From: an uncultured Desulfomicrobiaceae bacterium
GTDB lineage: Bacteria; Desulfobacterota; Desulfovibrionia; Desulfovibrionales; Desulfomicrobiaceae
Length of the DNA: 64,000 nt
Assembly (NCBI GenBank): GCA_937989665.1
Contig: CALKRN010000023.1
Location: 1 to 64,000 of the forward strand
Direction: 5' to 3'
Both the position numbers and the translations under genes were made by a program. Shown in pieces: positions 55,301-62,938 of the stretch. A model generated the notes under the pieces. The model searched no databases. It was not told the DNA's origin and saw only the letters and a program-made list of their open reading frames with translations. Position 1 is the stretch's first letter. Every line of letters starts with the position of its first letter.

Positions 55301-56424
55301 AACGTATCCTGCTGGCTGTCTGTGGCCTCACGCCTCAGGTTATTACCGAAACCCTCTACGCCCTATACTTCCGAGGGCAGATGCCCCACGCCATCCGCAT
55401 TCTTACCACCCGCCAAGGCAAGGCGGCCTGCCATGCCGCCTTGTTCCACCCCGCAGATGGCGCCTACTACCGTTTTCTTCAGGAGTATGGCCTCGACCCA
55501 GCGGCCATTGATTTTTCGCCCTATCATCTCCTTATCCCCCGCGATGCCTCTGGCAGAGTGCCCGATGATATCGTGGACGAAGAGGAGAACGAATACTTCC
55601 TCCAGCTCTGCATGGAGCAGGCCTTTGCGGCCACCCGCCATAACGACACTCAGGTCTTCTTTTCCATTGCCGGAGGTCGCAAAACCATGGGAGCGTGCCT
55701 CAGCCTGGCGGCTCAATGCTATGGCAGACCACAAGACCGCCTCTTCCATGTCCTTGTGTCTGCTGAGTTTGAGAGAAATCCTGATTTCTTCTTTCCCCCT
55801 CGCCAATCCCAGGAAATCATCCTGCGCGATGCCCAAGGCAACCCCTACCGCAAAGAGACTCGTTTTGCCAAAGTCACCCTCGTCACCATGCCCTTCTTTT
55901 CCATCCGCAACTATCTGACTGCCGGCCATCTCCAACATCCCAAGACACCGGCCTCCCTTCTGCTCGCCCTGGTGCGGGAAGCAAAGCCGGAGTTGACCAT
56001 CAACCTGCCGGCCAAAACGCTCTCGTGGAAGGGGGTCGAGTGTGACCTCATGCCCACCCAGCTGGCCATCTACACCTTCTTTGCCCTGCACAAACAGCGT
56101 GCGCAGTGCAACGTTGCCGATTGTGCCAAGTGCAGCGAATGTTTTTTAACTCTCCCGGAGATACTCTCCCACGGAGAGGCCATCGCAGACCTCTACCGCA
56201 AGATAGATCCTGAACGCGACCACGACGCTATGCGCAGTACGGGCATCCAGGCCCTCGATGCCGAAAACTTCAACGCCTACAAATCCAAACTCCGGCGAAG
56301 GTTGGAGCGCGCCTTCGGCCCTCAAGAAGCCGCACGCCTTGCCATTATCTCCCACGGAAGACGCCCCAACACCCGCTATGGATTGGCACTTCCTCGAAAA
56401 CAACTCCGGATTCTCTTCCCATGA
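55297..56424 (+). CDS. CRISPR-associated CARF/ring nuclease-like protein, NE0113 family
   Basis: 375 aa. The start MKRILLAVCGLTPQVITETLYAL and SIAGGRKTMG at residues 123-132 are the hallmarks of the Cas_NE0113 family (CRISPR-associated ring nuclease family), whose CARF-like fold binds cyclic oligoadenylate. Residues about 250-375 form an extra C-terminal region with a CNVADCAKCSEC cysteine cluster and helices resembling a winged helix. In type III immunity such proteins cut the second messenger and switch the response off. The family role is established; activity of this one is inferred. It overlaps cas6 by 4 nt. Confidence 0.82.
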   Translation: MKRILLAVCGLTPQVITETLYALYFRGQMPHAIRILTTRQGKAACHAALFHPADGAYYRFLQEYGLDPAAIDFSPYHLLIPRDASGRVPDDIVDEEENEYFLQLCMEQAFAATRHNDTQVFFSIAGGRKTMGACLSLAAQCYGRPQDRLFHVLVSAEFERNPDFFFPPRQSQEIILRDAQGNPYRKETRFAKVTLVTMPFFSIRNYLTAGHLQHPKTPASLLLALVREAKPELTINLPAKTLSWKGVECDLMPTQLAIYTFFALHKQRAQCNVADCAKCSECFLTLPEILSHGEAIADLYRKIDPERDHDAMRSTGIQALDAENFNAYKSKLRRRLERAFGPQEAARLAIISHGRRPNTRYGLALPRKQLRILFP

Positions 56425-56669
56425 GCCCAGCCCATCGTCCCCACTTCCTTCCGATCGTCCAGGCAAAAGGCCACAAGCTGCCCCATGCCGTGCGCATGCC
56501 CCCCCTCACCAGCCAGGAGCCCCTCGAGAAAGTCCAAGGGCTTCTCACAAGAATAGGCACGCGGCCTAAGGTAAGCCTCGCTTACCAGCAAAGGCAAAAC
56601 ACCAGGGCAAGCTGCCTCCTGTTTGGCTCCCGCCCCGTTGCGGCGAGGGAATATCGCTTATTATCTTGA
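56421..56669 (+). CDS. Possible small protein between the two CARF-type genes
   Basis: 82 aa. The ATG overlaps the stop of the NE0113-family gene (ATGA), a typical coupling joint, but the peptide (MSPAHRPHFLPIVQAKGH, many Pro and Arg) has no recognisable domain. No ribosome binding site of its own. It could be chance; the 254-nt interval also has a perfect inverted repeat. Confidence 0.25.
   Translation: MSPAHRPHFLPIVQAKGHKLPHAVRMPPLTSQEPLEKVQGLLTRIGTRPKVSLAYQQRQNTRASCLLFGSRPVAAREYRLLS
56570..56586. repeat. Perfect 7-bp inverted repeat in the spacer before the Csx2-type gene
   Basis: GGTAAGC, CTC and GCTTACC. No T-run follows, so it is not a terminator in the usual sense; possibly a local RNA hairpin in the operon message. 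Confidence 0.4.
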
Positions 56670-56678
56670 GGAGAACAA

Positions 56679-57884
56679 ATGCCAACCCTCATTTCGTTTC
56701 TCGGCAAGAGTCAGCTCGACTGCAACTTCGGCTATCGCAAGGCACGCTACCGCTTTCCAGACGGCACAGAGCGTGAGAGTGCGTACTTTGGCCTCGAGCT
56801 TGCTGCGTACTTGAAGGCCACCCAATGCATTCTCATCGGCACCCCTTCGAGCATGTGGGATATCCTCGTAGAAAACATCGCGGGCGACCACGGCGAGGAA
56901 GAACTCCGCCTCAGTCTCATGGATGCGGTCAAGAGCGCTACCGTCACCGAGCCCCTGCTCTCCTTGCTCCTCCCCTCCATCAGCGCCCAAACAGGGTGTT
57001 CCATAGAGGCCCTCGTTATCCCCCATTCAGCTCAGTTTGAGGATCAGCAAAATCTCCTCCAGCGGCTGGCAGAGAAGATCCCCCCGAATGCGAATGTGGT
57101 CATCGACGTCACCCATGGCTTTCGGCACCTGGCCATGCTCGCCGTAAGCGCCACCCGCTACCTCCAGCACGCCAGAAAGGTCCACGGGTGCGGCCTCTAC
57201 TACGGTGCCCTCGAAATGAACGAAAAGGGAGTGGCCCCGGTGGTGGAGCTCTCGGGCCTTGCGCATCTGCAGGAATGGGCCGAGGCGATGGCCGCCCATG
57301 AGGCCAGTGGCAACATTGCCGTCTTTGCGCCCCTCCTTGCGCGCGATGGCTTGGCAAGGGATATGGCTCATCGCCTCAAGGAGGGGTGGGCACGTATGAA
57401 CATCCATAACATCCACGACGCCGCCCAGCAGCTCTTGCCCGTGTACAACGCCCTCAATAAGCCGCTCGTCGGCGCCTCGGAGCTTTTTCGGGAGCGTCTC
57501 CGTCGGCTCTTGCGCTGGGTAAGCGCCACGACGCTGGCCGAAAAGCAGCGCCTCTTGGCGCTCCAGGCCCTCGAACGCGGCGATCTGCTGCGCGCTGCCC
57601 TTTTTGGTCTGGAAAGCTTCCTGTCGCGGGAAGTCACGGCGGCAGGCGATGACCCTTTGGATTACACTGCCAAAAAACGGGTAGAAGCGCAGTTTAAGGC
57701 GGAGCTCAAAGAGGGCGAACACCCTGACTGGAAGCGCAATGCCTACTGGCTACTCAAAAATGTCCGCAACGCGCTCGCCCACGGCACGGTGCCAACCTAC
57801 CCGCCGCACGCCCAACTGCTCAAAAACCCCGAGCGCCTGCGCCGCGAGCTCGACGCCACGATCAACCGGCTGACCAATACCTGA
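56679..57884 (+). CDS. csx2: CARF-HEPN ribonuclease, DxTHG motif family (Csx2/TM1812 group)
   Basis: 401 aa. The N-terminal CARF half has TLISFLGKSQLDC, then DVTHG at 143-147 within VVIDVTHGFRHL, the motif that names the family. The C-terminal half is a HEPN domain with the ribonuclease motif R-x4-H (RNALAH, 363-368). Such proteins bind cyclic oligoadenylate made by Cas10 and then cut RNA non-specifically. All key motifs are visible, so it should be active. It is followed by cas10 after 69 nt. Its symbol is by family; the Csx1/Csx2 boundary is blurred. Confidence 0.82.
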   Translation: MPTLISFLGKSQLDCNFGYRKARYRFPDGTERESAYFGLELAAYLKATQCILIGTPSSMWDILVENIAGDHGEEELRLSLMDAVKSATVTEPLLSLLLPSISAQTGCSIEALVIPHSAQFEDQQNLLQRLAEKIPPNANVVIDVTHGFRHLAMLAVSATRYLQHARKVHGCGLYYGALEMNEKGVAPVVELSGLAHLQEWAEAMAAHEASGNIAVFAPLLARDGLARDMAHRLKEGWARMNIHNIHDAAQQLLPVYNALNKPLVGASELFRERLRRLLRWVSATTLAEKQRLLALQALERGDLLRAALFGLESFLSREVTAAGDDPLDYTAKKRVEAQFKAELKEGEHPDWKRNAYWLLKNVRNALAHGTVPTYPPHAQLLKNPERLRRELDATINRLTNT

Positions 57885-57953
57885 GCTGCGGGGCAAACGA
57901 TCGCAAGCTTGCCGACGACAAAAAGATCCACTCAGCAGGAGAAGATTCTCGCC

Positions 57954-60722
57954 ATGGACGAACCGAATGAATCGATGATCTCAAGCCAGATGGCGCGTAG
58001 TTGCCGCGTTGCGCTTGCGGCACTGTTGCATGACCTTGGCAAATTCGCCGAGCGGGCGCGCATTCCAGAAGCGCAGGCCAAGGATGCCGACGGCAATGCC
58101 CGGCAAGCCATCGAGGAATTGCTGGCCTGTCCTGGATTCAACGGGCGGCGTACGCACATCCACGCGGCCTACACCGCCATCGGGATGGATCTGCTGGAAA
58201 CCCACCTGCCGGAACTGGTGGGCGATGACATAACGCCCTTCGCGCCGTGGCGGGAGAAAAACGCGGACGATTCCATCGTCAACGCCGCCGCCCGGCACCA
58301 CCGGCCCGACACCTTCCTGCAATGGATCATCGCCAGTGCCGACCGGCTCGCCTCCGGTTTCGAGCGGGAAGAGTTCGCCGCCTACAACCAAGCGCCGGAC
58401 GAGGAGGACAAAAAGCTCAACCACTACACTACACGGCAGTGGACCCTGCTCGAGGAAATTCATCTCCCCTCTCCCACGGGGAGAGGGGCCGGGGGAGAGG
58501 GAGCGACGCCCGCCTACCGCTACCCGCTCAAAGCCCTCTCTCCCGCGGCGATCTTTCCCGTTCCCGCAAAAGATTGCGAAACCGGCGACAAGGCCGCCGC
58601 GCAGGCCGAATACCTGAAACTGTGGAATCAGTTCCAGGCCGGCCTGAAGGCCATTCCCGCCAGCCACCGCAGCAATCTGCCGCTGTGGCTCGACCATTTC
58701 GACAGCCTTTGGCTCGCCTTCACCCACGCCATTCCCTCGGCCACGGCCGGCATCGCCGGCAACGTGCGGCCCGATGTCGCGCTCTACGACCACTCCCGTA
58801 CCACGGCGGCGCTGGCCGTGGCCCTGTGGCGCTACCATGCCGACCAGGGACATGACCCAGAAGCCGTGCGCGATGAACTGCGTGCCCAGTGGGACCGGGA
58901 GCGCGCCGGTCAAGAGTCGGCCCGTCATGCCTGGCAGACGGAAAAGTTCCTGCTGGTGCAAGGCGATTTCACGGGCATTCAGGAATTCATCTTTGCCGGT
59001 GGCGAATCGCAGCGGCAGGTGGCGCGGCTGTTGCGCGGACGTTCCTTTTATGTCTCGCTTCTGACCGAACTGGCAGCGCTCAAGGTGCTGGAGGCGCTCG
59101 CTCTGCCGCCCACCAGCCAGGTGGTCAACGCCGCCGGCAAATTCCTCATCGTCGCGCCGAACACGCCACAGGCCGTGAGTGCGCTGCGCGAGGTGCAACG
59201 CGAGTTCGATCGCTGGTTCATCGAACACACCTATGGCCAAAGCGCCATCAATCTGGCCTGGCTGCCAGCGTGCCCGGCCGATTTCCGGCATGGCGATGCC
59301 CACGCCTTTGCAAGCCCCTTCCGCGCGCTGATCAAGCGGCTGTTCGAGCAACTGGAAACCGCCAAGCTGCGGCGCTTCGGGCTTTGCGACGCCAACCCGC
59401 AGGAGGCGCTGCGGCGAGGCTTCCTCGACCGCTTCGAACATGGCGAATGCAAGATCGACGGCCGCTCGCCAGCAGCCTGCAAGCTCGAAGATGGGGTGTG
59501 GGTGAGCGAGTTGGCCTGGGACCAGGTACACACCGGCAAATGGCTGGCCCACCAAAATCGCCTGCTCATCACCCGCTTTCGCATCGAACCGCTCACCGAA
59601 GGCCAGACCCTGCACCAGTTGCGCCTGCCCATCTTCGGCTACCACGTGCTGTTCACCGGCGCGGAAGACGCCAGCGGCAGGTTCGGCAAAGTGGCTCAGT
59701 CTGGCAACCTGCTACGCGCCTGGGATTTCTCGCTGCCGGAATCGGCCGACGCGCCGCTGTGGAACGGCTACGCCCGGCGCGCCATCAATGCCTTCGTGCC
59801 CCGATTCGGCGAAATCAACGCCTGGGAATCCGACCGTTACCGGGGTCTGGAAGACCTCGACGATTTCGAGCCGCATCCGCTGGCCCCCAAGACCCTCAAC
59901 CATCTCGCGCGCGACGACCGCCGCCTGGACGAGAACGGCCGCTGGATCGGCGCCGAAGCGCTGATCACACTCAAAGGCGATATCGACAACCTGGGGCTGA
60001 TCTTCCAGCAAGGGCTTGAGGAGCCCACCTTCGCCCGCATGGCGGCATTATCGCGCCAGATCAACGCCTTCTTCACCCTCTGGCTGCCCTGGCTGTGTCG
60101 CCAGGAATTCCCCAACACCTACACCGTTTTCGCCGGCGGCGACGACTTCTTCCTGATCGGCCCGTGGCGCTCCACCATTGGCCTGGCGCAGCGCATGCGC
60201 GACGACTTCGCCCGCTATGTCGCCGGCAACCCGGACATCCACTTCTCGGCGGGACTGTCCATGACCAAGCCGGGGCTGCCCATCCGTCACCTGGGGCAAC
60301 TAGCGGAAGAAGCGCTGGAAGATGCGAAGAAGCTGCCGGGCAAGAATGCCGTCACCTGCTTCGGCCAGTCCGTTTCTTGGCGCACATTCGGTGAGCTCAT
60401 GGATCTCGAAGACGCGCTGGGTCGGCTCAGCGACGAATTGAAACTGTCCACCGGCTACCTCTATGGGCTACTCCATCTCACCGACATGGCGGCAGACCAG
60501 ACCCGCCCGGAAAACGCCCTCTGGCACTCCCGTTTCGCCTACCGCACCCGGCGCATGCTGGAAGCCAAGATCAAGAACCTAGGCGACCGCGAGGCCACCG
60601 AGCGCAAACGCAGGCAACTGCAACAAGAACTGGCGCTGGAGATTGCTAGCAGCGGCATCGAAAAACACCGGGCGGCCTACAAGATCGCCCTGTTTGCCCA
60701 TCTCTATCAACAACGCGACTGA
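57954..60722 (+). CDS. cas10: Type III CRISPR effector Cas10 (Csm1)
   Basis: 922 aa. An HD nuclease domain with HDLGKF at 26-31 leads; two Palm/cyclase domains follow, the second with GGDD at 728-731 (FAGGDDFFLIG). Therefore both single-stranded DNA cutting and cyclic oligoadenylate synthesis are possible. The family's zinc and alpha-helical domains fill the rest. Start at MDEPNESM with AGGAGA upstream. Oddly, residues about 171-183 (LPSPTGRGAGGEG) come from a REP-like palindrome inserted in frame. Codon use favours CTG and GCG more than the genes before it. First gene of the csm block. Confidence 0.93.
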   Translation: MDEPNESMISSQMARSCRVALAALLHDLGKFAERARIPEAQAKDADGNARQAIEELLACPGFNGRRTHIHAAYTAIGMDLLETHLPELVGDDITPFAPWREKNADDSIVNAAARHHRPDTFLQWIIASADRLASGFEREEFAAYNQAPDEEDKKLNHYTTRQWTLLEEIHLPSPTGRGAGGEGATPAYRYPLKALSPAAIFPVPAKDCETGDKAAAQAEYLKLWNQFQAGLKAIPASHRSNLPLWLDHFDSLWLAFTHAIPSATAGIAGNVRPDVALYDHSRTTAALAVALWRYHADQGHDPEAVRDELRAQWDRERAGQESARHAWQTEKFLLVQGDFTGIQEFIFAGGESQRQVARLLRGRSFYVSLLTELAALKVLEALALPPTSQVVNAAGKFLIVAPNTPQAVSALREVQREFDRWFIEHTYGQSAINLAWLPACPADFRHGDAHAFASPFRALIKRLFEQLETAKLRRFGLCDANPQEALRRGFLDRFEHGECKIDGRSPAACKLEDGVWVSELAWDQVHTGKWLAHQNRLLITRFRIEPLTEGQTLHQLRLPIFGYHVLFTGAEDASGRFGKVAQSGNLLRAWDFSLPESADAPLWNGYARRAINAFVPRFGEINAWESDRYRGLEDLDDFEPHPLAPKTLNHLARDDRRLDENGRWIGAEALITLKGDIDNLGLIFQQGLEEPTFARMAALSRQINAFFTLWLPWLCRQEFPNTYTVFAGGDDFFLIGPWRSTIGLAQRMRDDFARYVAGNPDIHFSAGLSMTKPGLPIRHLGQLAEEALEDAKKLPGKNAVTCFGQSVSWRTFGELMDLEDALGRLSDELKLSTGYLYGLLHLTDMAADQTRPENALWHSRFAYRTRRMLEAKIKNLGDREATERKRRQLQQELALEIASSGIEKHRAAYKIALFAHLYQQRD
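58464..58502. repeat. REP-like GC-rich palindrome inserted in cas10
   Basis: CCCCTCTCCC (58466-58475) pairs with GGGAGAGGGG (58479-58488) around a 3-nt loop, and a further GGGGGAGAGG follows. This palindrome, which reads LPSPTGRGAGGEG in frame, is a type known to be dispersed in many proteobacterial genomes. It adds about 13 residues and keeps the frame, in a region between the HD domain and the first palm. Confidence 0.75.
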
Positions 60723-60732
60723 GGAGAACGCA

Positions 60733-61197
60733 ATGGCCCAATTCATTTCAAACCGATCCAATCCGCAACGGCGTGAAGAAGCGCCACGCCAGCAGACCAA
60801 TGCTGGCTGGCTCGACCGCATTCATTTTGTCTCACCGGATGCCGACCTGTTCAACGAGATCGCCCGGCAAGCGGCGCAAGCCGTGGCACACGCCGATCAA
60901 TACCGCAACAAACCCAGCCAGATGCGCCGCTTCTATGACGAACTGCTGCTGTGGGAAACGCGCGTCAGCCAGCAGCCGAGGGAAGAACAAGAAGCCAAGT
61001 TCGCCGAATACCTGCCCTTCATCCGCATGCTCAACGCCAAGGCTGCCTATGCCGAAGGCCGCAGGCTCGTCGATCGCACCTTTGTCGATCTGATGCGCCA
61101 CACTTTGAAAGAAGTCACCAGCCCGCAAACCTTGACCACGTGCAAATACTTCTGGGAAGCCTTCATGGGCTTCTACAAACAGGAACGCCAGGACTGA
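60733..61197 (+). CDS. csm2: Csm2, small subunit of type III-A complex
   Basis: 154 aa, all-helical as expected. Family features: SQMRRFYDELLLW, then PFIRMLNAKAAYAEGRRLV and SPQTLTTCKYFWEAFMGFYK. Csm2 lines the target RNA side of the Csm filament. AGGAGA precedes the ATG, 10 nt after cas10. Csm2 is the marker that separates subtype III-A from III-B. Confidence 0.9.
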   Translation: MAQFISNRSNPQRREEAPRQQTNAGWLDRIHFVSPDADLFNEIARQAAQAVAHADQYRNKPSQMRRFYDELLLWETRVSQQPREEQEAKFAEYLPFIRMLNAKAAYAEGRRLVDRTFVDLMRHTLKEVTSPQTLTTCKYFWEAFMGFYKQERQD

Positions 61198-61213
61198 CTC
61201 AGGGAGACCCCGC

Positions 61214-61936
61214 ATGAAACTCACCGCCATCCGCAAATTCACCGGCCGTCTGGAATTGGTCACGGGGCTGCATATCGGCTCCGGCAACAACGAGATGCAC
61301 ATCGGCGGCACTGACAACCCGGTCATCAAGAACCCCATCACGCATGAACCCTACATCCCTGGCTCCAGCCTCAAGGGCAAGATCAGGAGCCTCTTGGAAT
61401 GGAAGCTCGGCGTGGTAAGCCAGACCGCAGGCAAGCCGCTCGGATTTCGCGACATCGCAAACCTGCCAGAGAACGAACGGCCAGCCGCCAAAAACCTGCT
61501 CAAGCTCTTCGGCGGCGCACCGGAAGGCGCTGGCCAAGACATGAAGCTGGTGGAAGAAATCGGCCCCACGCGCCTGGCCTTCTGGGACTGCCCGCTCACC
61601 CGTTCCTGGGTGGAGGAGATGAGCCGGCGCAACCTGCTGCTTACCGAAACCAAGATGGAAAACATGATCGACCGCATTCGCGGCGTGGCCGAACATCCGC
61701 GCAACACCGAGCGCGTGCCCGCCGGCGCCACGTTCGACTTCGCCCTCACCCTGCGCGTACACGAAGGTGAAGACTTGCTCGCCATGGTCTACGAAGGGCT
61801 GAAGCTGCTCGAACTCACCGGTCTTGGCGGTTCTGGCTCGCGCGGTTACGGCAAGGTCCGGTTCGCCGAGCTGAAGCTCGATGGCGAGGATGTTTTACCG
61901 AGACTGGCCGCAGTCAACCTCGCTGCGGCGGCCTGA
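61214..61936 (+). CDS. csm3: Csm3, RAMP backbone subunit with target-RNA cleavage Asp
   Basis: 240 aa. RAMP fold: GLHIGSGNNEMHIGGTDNPVIK holds the catalytic Asp at residue 34 (family Asp near 33), and IPGSSLKGKIRSLLE and the glycine-rich GLGGSGSRGYGKV are diagnostic. Several copies form the crRNA-binding backbone and each cuts the bound target RNA at 6-nt steps. Sixteen nt after csm2. Confidence 0.93.
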   Translation: MKLTAIRKFTGRLELVTGLHIGSGNNEMHIGGTDNPVIKNPITHEPYIPGSSLKGKIRSLLEWKLGVVSQTAGKPLGFRDIANLPENERPAAKNLLKLFGGAPEGAGQDMKLVEEIGPTRLAFWDCPLTRSWVEEMSRRNLLLTETKMENMIDRIRGVAEHPRNTERVPAGATFDFALTLRVHEGEDLLAMVYEGLKLLELTGLGGSGSRGYGKVRFAELKLDGEDVLPRLAAVNLAAAA

Positions 61937-61963
61937 GATGCCGTTTGAACTACGGAGCTCATC

Positions 61964-62938
61964 ATGTTGATCTACATGGCGCGCATCACGCCGCTTTCCG
62001 CCTTCGGCACGCCGCCCAAGGGCGACACCTTGTTCGGTCAGCTCTGCTGGGCGTTGCGCAATCGGCACGGTGAAACACGACTGACCGAATTGCTCGACGG
62101 CTACACGACAGGGCGCCCCTTTGCCGTGGTCTCCGACGCCTTCCCCGCCGGCCATCTGCCCCGGCCCGCCTTGCCCGGCCACTGGTTTACCCCGCTGCCG
62201 AATGAAGACCGCAAGGCCGTAAAGAAACGCAACTGGCTGCCCGTCGAGCATTTCGACACCCCGGTGGCCGACTGGCTGGCCCATTGCCGCGCCGATAGCG
62301 ATCTGCCCGGTGCTGCGGCGACGCCCCATCCGCAACCGCACAACGCCATCGACCGCCGCACCGGCACCACCGGCAAAGACTTCGCGCCCTACACGATGAC
62401 GCAGCTGTGGTATGGGCAAGGCTGCGCGTTGGACATCCACATCGTCTTCGACAATGCGCGGCTGTCCGTGGCCGAAATCGAGCAGGCCCTGTGCGACATC
62501 GGCGCATTCGGCTTCGGCCGCGATGCCAGCATCGGGCTTGGCCGTTTCGACGTGGACAGCTTCGAACCCGCGCAACTTCCCTGCCAAACTGACGCCGATG
62601 CCTGGCTCACCCTCGCCCCCTGCGCGCCGCAAGGCCTGCCTTGGCGTACCGAGCACTGCTTCTACACCGTGTTTACCCGCTTCGGCCGCCATGGCGACAT
62701 AGGGGTCCACCAAGGCCGCCCCTTCAAGACCCCCGTCCTGCTCGCCAACACCGGCGCCGTGCTCGTCCCACAAAACACAACCGTCAAGGGCGTGCCGTTC
62801 ATCGGACAGGGACTGGGTGGTGACGGCACGCTCTCCAAGGCCATACCGCAAACCGTGCATCAAGGCTATGCGCCGGTGGTGGGGATCGAACTACCTGCGC
62901 GGACTGGAACAGACGAACCAGGCGGAGCGACGCCATGA
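61964..62938 (+). CDS. csm4: Csm4, crRNA 5'-handle binding subunit
   Basis: 324 aa. RAMP protein: an N-terminal TPLSAFGTPPKGDTLFGQLCWAL segment and the glycine-rich region AFGFGRDASIGLGRF match Csm4. It caps the complex beside Cas10 and holds the 5' handle of the guide RNA. It follows csm3 by 27 nt and overlaps csm5 by 4 nt (ATGA). Confidence 0.88.
   Translation: MLIYMARITPLSAFGTPPKGDTLFGQLCWALRNRHGETRLTELLDGYTTGRPFAVVSDAFPAGHLPRPALPGHWFTPLPNEDRKAVKKRNWLPVEHFDTPVADWLAHCRADSDLPGAAATPHPQPHNAIDRRTGTTGKDFAPYTMTQLWYGQGCALDIHIVFDNARLSVAEIEQALCDIGAFGFGRDASIGLGRFDVDSFEPAQLPCQTDADAWLTLAPCAPQGLPWRTEHCFYTVFTRFGRHGDIGVHQGRPFKTPVLLANTGAVLVPQNTTVKGVPFIGQGLGGDGTLSKAIPQTVHQGYAPVVGIELPARTGTDEPGGATP

Noticed and set aside
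57981-59645. Minus-strand open frame of about 550 codons opposite cas10
   Set aside because: Shadow of cas10; no ribosome binding site and no domain, whereas cas10 shows intact motifs on the plus strand.
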